A stretch of DNA of 64,000 bases from Candidatus Izemoplasma sp. (GCA_021736305.1 JAIPGD010000002.1:1-64000); one strand, 5' to 3'; shown: positions 33,132 to 42,951, counted from the stretch's first letter. Made by a program: numbers and translations. The notes: a model not told the origin generated them from the sequence alone.

Positions 33132-34538
33132 TTATCGATTAATTTCGCTCCAAGCAAATTTCAGTAACTTGACAGCTTCCTTTAATTCATCTAACTCTAA
33201 ATGTGAATAACCAAATACTAAAACTGGTTCATCTTTATAACGATTTTTATTAATAAAAAATTCGTTTAATCCGTAAACTCTTACTAATTTTATTTTTGCT
33301 AATTCTATTAAAAGATTTTCACTGAAATCAGTTTTAAATCTTACTAAAAAATGTAACCCTGCATCATAACCTAATATTTCAATATTAGAACCAAACGCTT
33401 TCTCTAACTCTTCAATTAAAACATCGCGTTTTGTTTTATAGATATTTTTCATACGGTTTAAATGTTTTTCAAACTCATTATTAGCGATAAAACGCTCTAA
33501 AGATAATTGAGTTGTTATTGGAACAGAGCAAGAAAAATATGAAAATGATTCACGATATCTTTTCACTAATTTTCTTGGCAAAACCATAAAACTAACCCTG
33601 AAACTAGGCGATAAAGACTTTGAAAATGAATTCATATAAATTACTTTATCATATTCATCCAAGACTTTTAATGCAGGAATAGGATTTCCAGAAAATCTAA
33701 ACTCACTATCATAATCATCTTCAATAATAAAACGATTATTTTCTTCATTAGCCCAATTCAATAATTCTATTCTCCTCGATACTGGCGTAATAATACCCGA
33801 AGGAAATTGATGCGATGGCGTAATATGAACAATATTTGCTTGTGATTTCTTTAAACCATCCATACTAATCCCTTTCTCATCTAATCCACAAGCACTAACT
33901 TTAGCGCCATATTCTTTGTATAATAAGTAATTTTTAATATAAGCAGGATCTTCTGTTAAAAAGGAATTATCTCTGCCAAGCAAAATAACTAACAATGATA
34001 TTAAATGTTCTGAACCACTTCCAACAACTATTTGTTCAGGGATTGCTTCAATTCCTCGATAAGCAAATAAAATGTCAGCGATTTTTTCTCTTAAAGAAAA
34101 CAAGCCAAAAAAATCGATTTCATTAATATTTCTTTCTAGTTTATCCAAAATAATTTCTCGCTTAATTTTAGCAAATTTTTGGTAAGGAAAATTTTTTGCA
34201 TCAACCATATTTGTTTTAAAGTCAAACTTAAACTTGTTTTTTGATTTAGCAATAATTTTTTGTTTTATTTTATTTTTTCTTTTTTTAGGAAAATTCAAAT
34301 TATCCAAAACAAAATAGCCTACTCTAGGTACTGACTTAATATACCCTTCTGCTAGAAGTTGCATATATGCAGTTTCTACTGTAGTCTGACTAATTTTTAA
34401 ATGTTGAGCTAATTTTCTTTTTGAAGGCAACTTTTCTTGCGGATGTAGTTCGTTTTTTTCAATGGATTTTTTTAAATAAGTATAAAGTTGTTCATAAAGA
34501 GGTATATCCTTTGATTTATCAAAATAAAATGTTATCAT
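33132..34538 (-). CDS. pdxR: MocR/GntR-aminotransferase regulator, probable PdxR
   Basis: A 468-residue fusion: an N-terminal GntR winged helix (LPSKRKLAQHLKISQTTVETAY, ~41-65) and an aminotransferase-fold domain with a PLP lysine region, MNSFSKSLSPSFR. It is transcribed divergently from pdxST with a 114-bp gap, the standard arrangement for PdxR, which senses PLP and controls its synthesis. The ribosome site is GGTGAAT. GabR-type specificity is less likely given the neighbours. Confidence 0.88.
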   Translation of the reverse strand: MITFYFDKSKDIPLYEQLYTYLKKSIEKNELHPQEKLPSKRKLAQHLKISQTTVETAYMQLLAEGYIKSVPRVGYFVLDNLNFPKKRKNKIKQKIIAKSKNKFKFDFKTNMVDAKNFPYQKFAKIKREIILDKLERNINEIDFFGLFSLREKIADILFAYRGIEAIPEQIVVGSGSEHLISLLVILLGRDNSFLTEDPAYIKNYLLYKEYGAKVSACGLDEKGISMDGLKKSQANIVHITPSHQFPSGIITPVSRRIELLNWANEENNRFIIEDDYDSEFRFSGNPIPALKVLDEYDKVIYMNSFSKSLSPSFRVSFMVLPRKLVKRYRESFSYFSCSVPITTQLSLERFIANNEFEKHLNRMKNIYKTKRDVLIEELEKAFGSNIEILGYDAGLHFLVRFKTDFSENLLIELAKIKLVRVYGLNEFFINKNRYKDEPVLVFGYSHLELDELKEAVKLLKFAWSEINR

Positions 34539-34652
34539 ATATTCACCAACTGACCTTATAAAATATATCTAAACTGAGTATTTAATCAATACCAGTTTCA
34601 GTTATAATATAAGTGAATTGAACAAATAAGTCAATAACAAGGAGGAAATAAA
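34539..34652. promoter_or_regulatory. pdxR-pdxST divergent control region
   Basis: This gap has AACTGA/AACTGAG-type repeats (near 34550 and 34571) and CAGTTTCAGTT facing them, as expected for PdxR half-sites. A TATAAT at 34603-34608 serves pdxS with only a poor -35 (TTTAAT). TTGATT and TATATT on the other strand could serve pdxR. A weak pdxS -35 fits activation by PdxR. Confidence 0.5.
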
Positions 34653-35525
34653 ATGAATAAACGTTATGAATTAAACAAAGAATTAGCACAAATGCTAAAA
34701 GGTGGCGTGATTATGGATGTCACAAACGCTGAACAAGCTAAAATTGCTGAAGAAGCTGGTGCTTGTGCAGTTATGGCTTTAGAAAGAATTCCCGCCGATA
34801 TAAGAGCTGCAGGTGGGGTGTCAAGAATGAGTGACCCTAAGCTTGTTAAAGAAATCCAAAAAGCAGTTACAATTCCCGTTATGGCAAAAGTAAGAATTGG
34901 TCATTTTGTAGAAGCTCAAATACTTGAAGCATTAGAAATTGATTACATTGATGAATCAGAAGTATTATCTCCAGCAGATAATATCTATCATATTGATAAA
35001 ACAAAATTTAAAGCACCATTTGTATGTGGCGCAAAAAATCTTGGTGAGGCTTTAAGAAGAATTGAAGAAGGCGCAGCGATGATAAGAACAAAAGGTGAAC
35101 CTGGTACAGGTGATGTTATTCAAGCGGTTATTCACATGCGTCAAATTCAAGCTGAAATGAGACGTATGACTTCACTTTCAGAAGATGAACTATTTAATGA
35201 AGCTAAAAACTTACAAGTGCCTTATGAATTATTAAAATATGTTAAAGAAAACGGAAAACTTCCAGTTGTAAACTTTGCTGCTGGTGGTGTAGCTACTCCT
35301 GCTGATGCAGCTTTAATGATGCAACTCGGTGCTGAAGGTGTTTTTGTTGGATCGGGAATTTTTAAATCAGGTAATCCTGCAAAAAGAGCAAACGCAATTG
35401 TTAAAGCAGTTACAAACTTTGACGATCCGAAAATTTTAGCCGAAATATCTGAAGACTTAGGTGAAGCAATGGTTGGTACTAACGAAGAAGAAATAAACTT
35501 ATTAATGAGTCAAAGAGGCGAATAG
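34653..35525 (+). CDS. pdxS: Pyridoxal 5'-phosphate synthase lyase subunit PdxS
   Basis: A 290-residue PdxS with the diagnostic [21 protein letters not shown], the catalytic-lysine segment [14 protein letters not shown] and [19 protein letters not shown]. It condenses ribose 5-phosphate, glyceraldehyde 3-phosphate and ammonia to PLP, forming a dodecamer decorated with PdxT. GGAGG lies seven bases before ATG. pdxT follows with no gap. Confidence 0.97.
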   Translation: MNKRYELNKELAQMLKGGVIMDVTNAEQAKIAEEAGACAVMALERIPADIRAAGGVSRMSDPKLVKEIQKAVTIPVMAKVRIGHFVEAQILEALEIDYIDESEVLSPADNIYHIDKTKFKAPFVCGAKNLGEALRRIEEGAAMIRTKGEPGTGDVIQAVIHMRQIQAEMRRMTSLSEDELFNEAKNLQVPYELLKYVKENGKLPVVNFAAGGVATPADAALMMQLGAEGVFVGSGIFKSGNPAKRANAIVKAVTNFDDPKILAEISEDLGEAMVGTNEEEINLLMSQRGE

Positions 35526-36095
35526 ATGACAATTGGCGTACTTGCATTACAGGGTGCTTTCATTGAACACCAAAAAATGCTAAAACAACTCGGAGTTGAT
35601 TCATTTCAAATAAGAAAAGCAAACCAACTAGATCAACCTATGGATGGTATTATCCTTCCTGGAGGAGAAAGCACTACAATGTATCGCATCTTAAAAGATT
35701 TAAATATGGTAGACAAACTAAAAACCATAATCGAATCTGGATTACCTACATTTGGTACTTGTGCCGGTCTATTATTGTTAGCTAAAACTGTCGATAATTA
35801 TAAAAGTGACTATTTACAAACAATGGACATTGAAGCTAAAAAAAATGCTTATGGTAGACAACTTGGTTCATTTAAAGCTGTTGGAAAATTCAATAACTCA
35901 AAAGATATTCCCTTTGTATTTATCCGTGCTCCATATATCGTTAAAGTTGAAAAAGGTGTTGAAGTGTTAGCGAGAGTTGATGAGAAAATTGTTGCCGCAA
36001 GACAAGAAAATCAACTTGTCACAGCTTTTCATCCTGAATTAACCGATGATTTAACTATTCATCAATATTTTGTAGATATGATTAATAACAAATAA
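35526..36095 (+). CDS. pdxT: Pyridoxal 5'-phosphate synthase glutaminase subunit PdxT
   Basis: A 189-residue class I glutaminase with the PdxT signature ILPGGESTTM, the nucleophile Cys in GTCAGLLLL, and the His-Glu pair in AFHPELTDD. It supplies ammonia from glutamine to PdxS. The ATG directly follows the pdxS stop. Confidence 0.96.
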   Translation: MTIGVLALQGAFIEHQKMLKQLGVDSFQIRKANQLDQPMDGIILPGGESTTMYRILKDLNMVDKLKTIIESGLPTFGTCAGLLLLAKTVDNYKSDYLQTMDIEAKKNAYGRQLGSFKAVGKFNNSKDIPFVFIRAPYIVKVEKGVEVLARVDEKIVAARQENQLVTAFHPELTDDLTIHQYFVDMINNK

Positions 36096-36114
36096 TAAAC
36101 AAATAATATAAATT

Positions 36115-36142
36115 AAGTCTAACTTGAAAAAGTTAGACTTTT
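36115..36142 (+). terminator. Terminator of pdxST
   Basis: AAGTCTAACTT/AAGTTAGACTT with a short loop is followed by TT and an AT-rich tail on the plus strand. Confidence 0.75.
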
Positions 36143-36196
36143 GATTTATAAATAATCTTTTTTCACAATTATATTAAACCACTTTTCTGCAAACTA

Positions 36197-36227
36197 TAAA
36201 AAAAACTCACATCAATTTGATATGAGT
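36197..36227 (-). terminator. Terminator of serS-alr
   Basis: ACTCATATCAA/TTGATGTGAGT (one G-U pair) is followed by seven T on the minus strand, after the alr stop. Confidence 0.8.
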
Positions 36228-36232
36228 ATTAC

Positions 36233-37333
36233 TTATCTAATATATATAAAATTTGCTCGTTTTTTTGCCATATTCGTTAACAACTCATATGGAATTGTTT
36301 TAACTCTAGAAGCTAATTCATCTAAAGATTTTTTATTACCAAAAACCTCAACGAAATCTCCTACAGTCAAATTTATTCCCTCAGCTTTAATCATAGTCGC
36401 TCCCATACAAACTCTACCTAAAACCGGTAAACGATATTCTTGATAACAGAAGTAATCTCCTTTACCAAAATGTCTACTATAACCATCTGCATAACCAATT
36501 GCTACTGTAGCAATTTTCTCTTCGTTTTTTGCAATATAAGTTCTACCATAACTTACTCCATCCCCTGGCAATATACTTCTTATTGAAATAACCTTTGCAA
36601 GAACTTCCATAACCGGTTTAAAGATCTCAGAAGTCTTTACTGGCGGATAGCCGTATAGAGCGATTCCCGTTCTAACCATCGATAGGTTTTTATCCCCATA
36701 TTTGATAATACCTGCACTATTAGAACAATGTTTAACACCTAGATTATATCCTGCATCTTCGATACTTTTTATAGAATCAACAAAAACATTGTATTGTTTT
36801 TCTGTGTAATCTTCATCATCAGTGTCGGCTGATGGAAAATGCGTATAAATACCTTGGTTATGTAAATATTTGAGCTTTAATATTGCTATAACTTCCGACT
36901 TTGTTTTTTCAATATCAGCTTGTCTATGACAATAAACCCCAAATCTACTCATTCCTGTATCTAGAATAATATGGGTTTTTATTGGATAATTTTTATTATT
37001 AATTTCTTTTGCATATTCTAATGAGTCTACAGTTTGTATTAAATCATAGTTATTAATCAAATATAAGTTTTCTTTTGCAGTTTTACTAAAAATCAATATC
37101 TCTGAATCAATGCCAGATTTTCTTAATTCAACTGCTTCTTTTAACTCTGTTACCGCAAAATACTTGCATCCATTTTCCGCTAAATAATTTGCGCACTTAA
37201 TAGCCCCATGCCCATAAGCATCAGCTTTAACCACAGCCATTACTTCTTTATCGCTGTTAATCCTTTGTAATAAACGATAATTATAAAGTAAATTATCCAA
37301 ATGTATATTGACTTTTACGCGATCAATGTCCAT
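36233..37333 (-). CDS. alr: Alanine racemase
   Basis: A 366-residue PLP enzyme with the lysine motif VVKADAYGHGA near residue 35, RTGIALYGYPP and the second catalytic tyrosine in GDGVSYGRTY. It interconverts L- and D-alanine, which supplies peptidoglycan and teichoic acid D-alanylation. It starts four bases after serS stops, so they share the T-box-controlled transcript; AAGGTGAAG is the ribosome site. Confidence 0.95.
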   Translation of the reverse strand: MDIDRVKVNIHLDNLLYNYRLLQRINSDKEVMAVVKADAYGHGAIKCANYLAENGCKYFAVTELKEAVELRKSGIDSEILIFSKTAKENLYLINNYDLIQTVDSLEYAKEINNKNYPIKTHIILDTGMSRFGVYCHRQADIEKTKSEVIAILKLKYLHNQGIYTHFPSADTDDEDYTEKQYNVFVDSIKSIEDAGYNLGVKHCSNSAGIIKYGDKNLSMVRTGIALYGYPPVKTSEIFKPVMEVLAKVISIRSILPGDGVSYGRTYIAKNEEKIATVAIGYADGYSRHFGKGDYFCYQEYRLPVLGRVCMGATMIKAEGINLTVGDFVEVFGNKKSLDELASRVKTIPYELLTNMAKKRANFIYIR

Positions 37334-37337
37334 TTCT

Positions 37338-38612
37338 TCACCTTGGGTTTATTACTTTTAATCCTTTCATATACGGAACCAAAACATCAGGAATTTTAAC
37401 AGATCCGTCTTTGTTTTGATTTTGTTCTAAAATAGACGGAACAAGTCTAGATGTAGCTAATCCAGAGCCGTTCAATGTGTGACAATACTCTGGTTTCCCC
37501 TCTTTGTTTCTAAAGCGAATCAATCCTCTTCTTGCTTGAAAATCTCTAGAGTTAGAAACAGAAGAAACTTCTTTATAAATATCAATACTTGGTAAATATA
37601 CTTCTAAATCAAAAGTTCTACTCATCGCAAAAGATATATCTCCAGCAGCTAATTTAGCAACTCGGTAGTGAAGACCTAATTTGCTCATTAGACCTTTAGC
37701 CTTTTCTAATAGTTCATTAAAAGCCTCTTCAGAATTTTCCGGTTTAATAAACTGAAACATTTCCACTTTATTAAATTGATATCCCCTTATCATTCCGCGT
37801 TCTTGAGAGCGATAACTACCCGCTTCTTTTCTATAACACGGAGAGTAAGCAAAGTATTTTTTTGGTAATTCATTTTCATCGAGAATTTCATTTCGATGTA
37901 AATTAACTAATGCAGTTTCTGCAGTAGGCAATAAAAACTTTTGCCTTTCATCGCCATCTAACCAAAAAACATCATCTTCAAACTTTGGAAACTGACCAGC
38001 AGTAATTCCACTTTCGTAATCCAAAATATGAGGTAACATCATAAATTGATAGTTATCTTTATGGTGTTCATCAATAAAGAAATTTAATAATGCCCATTCT
38101 AATTTAGCGCCAATACCAGAATAAATCCAAGTACCTTTCCCACTCATTTTAGCTGCTCTTTCATAGTCTATTAACCCTAATTCAGTAGCTAATTCCATGT
38201 GATCCTTTGTTTTAAAATCAAACTTAGGTTTATCTAAATGAGTATAGATAACTTGATTATTTTCTTTTCCACCACCTAACAAGTCTTCATCAGGAAGATT
38301 AGGAAGCTTCAATAAAAAATCATTAATAATCTTCTCAGTATCTTGTAAACTTTCTTCTTGATTAGTAATTGCGCCTTTTAACTCTTCTATTTCTTTAAAC
38401 AAAACAGTTGTATCTTTCTTTTTTCGTTTAAATTCGCCAACTTGTTTAGAAAGTTTATTTCTCTTGGCGCGTATATCTTCTATTTCTTGAATTAATTTTA
38501 CTCGTTGTTCACGCAAATCAAGAAAGCCGTCAAAGTTAACTTCAACACCTTTTTTTTCTAAAGCCTTCTTAACCATTTCAGGGTTATTAATTATTATGTC
38601 TTGATTTATCAT
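37338..38612 (-). CDS. serS: Seryl-tRNA synthetase
   Basis: A 424-residue class II synthetase: an N-terminal coiled-coil arm (~25-100, EIEDIRAKRNKLSKQ), motif 2 region CYRKEAGSYRSQERGMIRG, and motif 3 in GSGLATSRLVPSILE. It charges tRNA-Ser. AAAAGGAGG stands before ATG. A T-box leader upstream ties its expression to uncharged tRNA-Ser. Confidence 0.96.
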   Translation of the reverse strand: MINQDIIINNPEMVKKALEKKGVEVNFDGFLDLREQRVKLIQEIEDIRAKRNKLSKQVGEFKRKKKDTTVLFKEIEELKGAITNQEESLQDTEKIINDFLLKLPNLPDEDLLGGGKENNQVIYTHLDKPKFDFKTKDHMELATELGLIDYERAAKMSGKGTWIYSGIGAKLEWALLNFFIDEHHKDNYQFMMLPHILDYESGITAGQFPKFEDDVFWLDGDERQKFLLPTAETALVNLHRNEILDENELPKKYFAYSPCYRKEAGSYRSQERGMIRGYQFNKVEMFQFIKPENSEEAFNELLEKAKGLMSKLGLHYRVAKLAAGDISFAMSRTFDLEVYLPSIDIYKEVSSVSNSRDFQARRGLIRFRNKEGKPEYCHTLNGSGLATSRLVPSILEQNQNKDGSVKIPDVLVPYMKGLKVINPR

Positions 38613-38636
38613 TTTATTCCCTCCTTTTAAAAAAAG

Positions 38637-38840
38637 AAGTCCTTTACTTCTGTAAAGGACGAATTGACCGCGATACCACCTTAGTTCTAGTTTCCTAGCA
38701 CTTGTACCCTTAACGCAGGTATACGAAGATGGTTAATCTTAACTCCAAGGTAGATAGAATAATTTAACCTATTAGTTCTCACCAACCACTAACTCTCTAT
38801 AAAGCAAACTATTCATTATCCTCTTCTTAGTCTTATTAAT
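38637..38840 (-). ncRNA. T-box leader of serS-alr
   Basis: The minus strand has the T-box core AAGGTGGTATCGCGG (38667-38682) and, after it, the terminator hairpin GTCCTTTAC-TTCT-GTAAAGGAC (38639-38660) followed by T7. Stem I sequences lie at ~38730-38830. A TCT followed by A is a plausible serine specifier, which I cannot confirm by eye. Confidence 0.88.
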
Positions 38841-38843
38841 ATT

Positions 38844-38872
38844 ATTATAGATAATTCTAAACTGAATGTCAA
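38844..38872 (-). promoter_or_regulatory. Promoter of the serS T-box transcript
   Basis: TTGACA, a 17-base spacer and TATAAT are exact consensus, just downstream of the MATE gene end. Confidence 0.8.
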
Positions 38873-38877
38873 GATGG

Positions 38878-40281
38878 TTATTTGATATTATCTACTTGAG
38901 ATTCTATTAATTTTAAAGCGTTTTTATCATTTTCATTTGCTAAATTTTTTACCCAATGATCTTTTTTATACCGAGAGTAAGCTAAAAACACTTTTGGTAT
39001 TTCTAATAACTGTACGATTAAATATAAATAAATTACCCCTAAATCAGTTAGACGAGCAAGCAAAAACACTACCGGAACTTGAACAACCCAAATATATCCA
39101 GAATCAATAATCATTGTTGAGCGAGTATCTCCTCCTGAACGAAGGGTAAAATATAAAGCGATGTATAATGAAATAATTGGAATAATTAAAGCATTTACAC
39201 GGATGTTAAACTTCGCTATAGCTTCGGTTTCTTCGGTAATATCATAGAGATTTAAAACAAAGAAACTTAATATAAACAAAATAGTCCCTAAAATTAAAGC
39301 AAAGAAAACTGCAAAAGCTATAATTTTAAGAGAATTAGCTTTAGCTTCTTTTAATTTGTTCTCGCCTAAAGTATTACCTACTAAAACAGCAACAGCTGTG
39401 CCTATACCACCAAAAGTAATAAAAACCAACTGAGAAATAGCATTAGTTATATTAATCGCAGCTAATGCATTATCTCCTCTTGTTGCATAACTTTCTAAAA
39501 ACATTGTTTGCCCAAAAGAAAACAAAAACTCATTGATTACTAAAGGTATAGCTGTAATAATAATTACTTTCAATAAAATACCATCAATTTTAAATATATC
39601 AAAAATCTTAGTATTAAATATCTTTCCACGATTAATAAGTAATATTAATAACAAGCAAAATTCAATCACACGAGAAATTAAAGTTCCGTAAGCTGCGCCT
39701 TTAATACCTAATTCTGGGAAACCAAAATTACCAAAGATTAATAGATAATTTAAAACAACATTAAATAATATCGCAACAATAGAAATTCTTAAAAGTGGTT
39801 TAGTTATTCCGATTTCTCTAAAACTAGTTGATATAGCGGTTGTTAAAACAAGGGGAATCATAACCCATTTAGCAATATTTAAATAATCAAGTCCACCTTG
39901 AATAGTTACTGGATTATCAGTAAACATCGAAATAAATGTTTCTCCGAAAACAGTGAATAAAAAGATTGCGAAAGCAGCAATACCAAATCCTATTAATAAT
40001 TTAAAGCGGAATGTTTGTTTTAATTTATCTTTTTGATTAGAACCAAAAAACTGGGCAGTATAAATACCCGCTGCTCCCATTGCACCAAAGGTAACAATAA
40101 TAACAACAAAATATAATTGGTTAACGACTGATACTGATCCAATCGCAAGTTCGCCTAAAGATCCAACCATTAAATTATCTACCAGTTGAACTGAAGATGT
40201 TATTAATTGTTGGATAATTATTGGCATTGATAATAATAACAAACGCCTATAAAATTTGCGATTCCCAATAAACTTTGACAT
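38878..40281 (-). CDS. MATE family efflux transporter
   Basis: A 467-residue MATE protein with twelve predicted helices in two MatE halves (PIIIQQLITSSVQLVDNLMVG near the start; PLVINEFLFSFGQTMFLE midway). Such transporters export cationic drugs or metabolites using Na+ or H+ gradients. AAGGTGAT precedes ATG. It is monocistronic, preceded by a terminator from the GNAT gene. Confidence 0.9.
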   Translation of the reverse strand: MSKFIGNRKFYRRLLLLSMPIIIQQLITSSVQLVDNLMVGSLGELAIGSVSVVNQLYFVVIIVTFGAMGAAGIYTAQFFGSNQKDKLKQTFRFKLLIGFGIAAFAIFLFTVFGETFISMFTDNPVTIQGGLDYLNIAKWVMIPLVLTTAISTSFREIGITKPLLRISIVAILFNVVLNYLLIFGNFGFPELGIKGAAYGTLISRVIEFCLLLILLINRGKIFNTKIFDIFKIDGILLKVIIITAIPLVINEFLFSFGQTMFLESYATRGDNALAAINITNAISQLVFITFGGIGTAVAVLVGNTLGENKLKEAKANSLKIIAFAVFFALILGTILFILSFFVLNLYDITEETEAIAKFNIRVNALIIPIISLYIALYFTLRSGGDTRSTMIIDSGYIWVVQVPVVFLLARLTDLGVIYLYLIVQLLEIPKVFLAYSRYKKDHWVKNLANENDKNALKLIESQVDNIK

Positions 40282-40302
40282 TTTATCACCTTAATGCAAA
40301 TT

Positions 40303-40330
40303 AAAATTACTGGTTAACCAGTAATTTTTT
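40303..40330 (-). terminator. Terminator after the GNAT gene
   Basis: AAATTACTGGTT/AACCAGTAATTT is a perfect 12-bp palindrome with A/T tails on both sides. Confidence 0.75.
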
Positions 40331-40364
40331 AATTACACTTTCATATTCTTAACTTTGCATTCTT

Positions 40365-40892
40365 CTACTCTAAATTAATCCAATATCTTTGTTCAATATC
40401 GCCATCAGAATTAACAAACTCATTTTCTAGAATCCCACCATTTTTTATAATTGATTTAACTGAACCAATATTACTTTTATCACATGTTATCAATACTTTA
40501 TTTATTTCTAATTTCCTGCATTCGATAAGTGCTAATCGGATTATTTCAGTTGCATACCCTTTTCTTCTTTCACTTGGTCTTATTCCATTACCTATATGTC
40601 CACCTTCTTTAAAAAGATATTCATTTAAATAATGTCTGATATTAACTGCACCCAAAAGATTGTTTTTATCCTCATCCAACAAAAAGAATACCGAATCAGG
40701 AACCTTTCCATCTTTTGGTTCTTTTAATTCCAAGTGATTCAGATAATAACCAAAATCATGATAATCATTTTTAAAAATTGCCCAAGGTGAATGATTTGTG
40801 TGATTAATTTCTTGATCCTTTTTCCATTCATCAATCATCTCACCTAATTGTTTTTCATATTCTTTAGTCAATTTAATTAAACTAAGATTCAT
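40365..40892 (-). CDS. GNAT family N-acetyltransferase
   Basis: A 175-residue GNAT enzyme with the acetyl-CoA pyrophosphate loop IRPSERRKGYATEII and a downstream NIGSVKSIIKNGG. The substrate is unknown; the length and N-terminal part resemble YkwB-like or Rim-like acetyltransferases. GAGGTG precedes ATG. It is the last conserved gene before the accessory block. Confidence 0.85.
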   Translation of the reverse strand: MNLSLIKLTKEYEKQLGEMIDEWKKDQEINHTNHSPWAIFKNDYHDFGYYLNHLELKEPKDGKVPDSVFFLLDEDKNNLLGAVNIRHYLNEYLFKEGGHIGNGIRPSERRKGYATEIIRLALIECRKLEINKVLITCDKSNIGSVKSIIKNGGILENEFVNSDGDIEQRYWINLE

Positions 40893-40973
40893 ATTGCACC
40901 TCTATATTTTATCATTTTTATTTATAGCAATCAATCAGAATTACCTGAATGTTATATTTTAAATTTTTATAAA

Positions 40974-41015
40974 AAAGCTTGATACGATTGTATCAAACCT
41001 ATGCTTTCACTATGG
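40974..41015 (-). repeat. Distal copy of tRNA-Leu downstream flank
   Basis: It shares TTGTATCAAACCTATGCTT (19 identical bases) and the surrounding terminator-like hairpin with the sequence directly 3' of tRNA-Leu at 43851-43898. On the minus strand it reads TTGATAC-AATC-GTATCAA then GC and T6. Confidence 0.65.
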
Positions 41016-41040
41016 GTTGCATAACCTATTTTGATACATT

Positions 41041-41111
41041 TACGCACCCCAAGTCAGATTTTACGCACCCTTGTCAAAATCTACGCACCCTTAGCCTATA
41101 TTTACGCACCC
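41041..41111 (+). repeat. Four TACGCACCC direct repeats at 21/20/21 bp
   Basis: Copies start at 41041, 41062, 41082 and 41103. The spacing equals two helical turns, so a protein could bind all four on one face. They lie about 30 bp from the flank repeat, where integrase arm sites would be expected. Confidence 0.7.
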
Positions 41112-41375
41112 CTAAATCATGGCTTAGTTTAGCCTTTTTATTTTTAGCCATTTATCAAGTGGTAAATTCTTTGTGTCAAAATTGGTTATTCAACTATCTA
41201 TATAGTGTTCGGTATCGAACCTTATGTCTAATAATTCGTGTGCACTTTCTTTTGTTTTTATTTACGTATATTACTACAAACAGTTTTTAATAACTATACC
41301 AATCAAAATTTTGATTATTGTAACGCCCATATTATAAAGCATAATCATATTAAGCGGACAAATATAAAAACCAAA

Positions 41376-42182
41376 TCAACTAATGATTCCACAAATTCCT
41401 AATATACCTACAGTTAATCCTGCTATACCTATTACAATAAATATAATTGGCACTCCATAAATATCTGAATTCTTCATTGAATTCCAGTAGATTTTATTTG
41501 GTGTCATTTCTTGATGATTTGCGTTTTGATACATACAATAAATATGTCTGAAGCGAAATATCGCTCCCATAAGAAGATAAATAGCCATTATTAACATGAA
41601 TGTTGACATTCCAATTAGCATACCATACTCATTATTAAATAAGAAAGCTCCCCCTACCATAAATAATAGAATGAATGGTATAAAACCATATCTCCAAAAA
41701 TAGGCTAATAGCTTAACTCGTTTAACTTGCTTTTCATCTAGCAACAAAGAATCTTTATTGCTTTGATTAAGACTTTTTCTGATGTCTTTGTTCATGCCTT
41801 GAATAGATAAACTTAATGAATTATATTGAATATATTCTTCTAGTTTTACTGATAGTTCGGCTTTTTCATGAAATTGAAATATTTTATATTCAGGATAAAC
41901 CCAAGCACAACCATCTAGCAACAAAAAGAATCTATCATTTTCTTTGAAAATATATTCCATCAATAATCTGTTATTTTTTCGATACAAAATGAATGCAGTT
42001 GATTTATCATTTGTTTCATCACCAAAAACAAAAAGGACTTCATCTTCGGCAATCATCTCGAGAAGTGTCTCGTGTATAAGTCCTCCATCAGTTTCATAAT
42101 CAGAGAATTCAAATATATTAGTGTGATAAAATCCATCAACGATATAAAATGATTCCCTAATATCTTGTTTTGTAATTCCCAT
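41376..42182 (-). CDS. Unknown membrane protein with soluble N-terminal domain
   Basis: I do not recognise this 268-residue protein. The first ~165 residues are soluble and acidic (GGLIHETLLEMIAED, LLLDGCAWVYPE). Then come three or four helices (~168-190, 195-215, 245-268). The start at 42182 follows ATAGAGGT; the track start six codons earlier is a TTG. It lies 70 bp after another small membrane protein gene, in the block between the tRNA-Leu flank repeats, so it is probably accessory. Confidence 0.6.
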   Translation of the reverse strand: MGITKQDIRESFYIVDGFYHTNIFEFSDYETDGGLIHETLLEMIAEDEVLFVFGDETNDKSTAFILYRKNNRLLMEYIFKENDRFFLLLDGCAWVYPEYKIFQFHEKAELSVKLEEYIQYNSLSLSIQGMNKDIRKSLNQSNKDSLLLDEKQVKRVKLLAYFWRYGFIPFILLFMVGGAFLFNNEYGMLIGMSTFMLIMAIYLLMGAIFRFRHIYCMYQNANHQEMTPNKIYWNSMKNSDIYGVPIIFIVIGIAGLTVGILGICGIIS

Positions 42183-42252
42183 ATATACCTCTATTATCAA
42201 TTATCTCGTTTTTATTGCTGTTATACCATATTATAATTTAATACGCTTTCAG

Positions 42253-42759
42253 TTATTTAAATATTAGTAATATAGCTTTTTGTATTTCACTATGTGTCTT
42301 CTTGATTGGATTCAACTTGGTTATACTACATAATTCTTCTACGAAATTATTAAAACTATCTTTCTTTGTAATACTGAAACTTGAAAAAAACAGCGCTTTC
42401 TTGAATCCTTTTCTTTCAATCAACAAACATGAAAAGTTGCCATAGAGAACTGTCTCACTTGATGTAATGATAATGTTTTTTATATCCTTATAATCAAGTT
42501 TTTTTAATCTAAATAACGGATAGCTTTTATATACTAATCTGTTTTCTTCAAGAATTGCAGTATACTTATTTTCTTTGCCATAATAAAGTGAATATATAAA
42601 AAACAAAATCCCAAAAAGAGCAATAAAAATTGATAAAATTGGTTGTTTTAGAATAAAGAGCCCATATATTTCTACACCAATAGTAGACAGACTTAATGGT
42701 ATCATTATAAATGATGTAATAAAAGTTATGTGATTCTTATCTTTCCCTTCAATAATCAT
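42253..42759 (-). CDS. Unknown two-helix membrane protein, PH-like tail
   Basis: A 168-residue protein with two helices (~12-32 and 38-60) followed by a beta-rich domain (NKYTAILEENRLVYKSYPLF, LDYKDIKNIIIT). This looks like the bacterial PH-like/DUF304 arrangement of membrane proteins. GGAGGG precedes ATG. It belongs to the same orphan block and probably the same transcript as the 41376 gene. Function unknown. Confidence 0.6.
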   Translation of the reverse strand: MIIEGKDKNHITFITSFIMIPLSLSTIGVEIYGLFILKQPILSIFIALFGILFFIYSLYYGKENKYTAILEENRLVYKSYPLFRLKKLDYKDIKNIIITSSETVLYGNFSCLLIERKGFKKALFFSSFSITKKDSFNNFVEELCSITKLNPIKKTHSEIQKAILLIFK

Positions 42760-42951
42760 AAGGCCCTCCTCGCTAGTTATTCAAGAATATTATGTGTTGG
42801 ATTAAGAAAATACTCTTTGCAATTATTTTTCTCATTCCTCAAATACATAAAGTGTATAAGTAAAAGTTTTCTCATTCAAAAAATACATTTTATAACTTTT
42901 TTGTTTATAAACCTAGAGGTGATTTTTAACGAGTATATTTTAAATCACTTT

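Larger units (their letters stand above)
40893..41375. other. Gene-free stretch with flank repeat and 21-bp repeats
   Basis: No gene is supported here. It holds the distal copy of the tRNA-Leu 3' flank (40974-41015) and four TACGCACCC repeats (41041-41111). A palindrome, AATCAAAATTTTGATT (~41302-41317), may end the 41376 gene. The 103-residue plus-strand ORF in the track is made of these repeats and has no ribosome site. Confidence 0.6.

Noticed and set aside
40979-41290. 103-residue plus-strand ORF
   Set aside because: It is built from the TACGCACCC repeats and AT-rich DNA, starts inside a hairpin repeat and has no ribosome site.
42780-42900. Repeated CTCATTC...AAATACAT segments as an operator pair
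   Set aside because: Two short imperfect copies in AT-rich DNA; no symmetry or promoter context that would distinguish them from chance.
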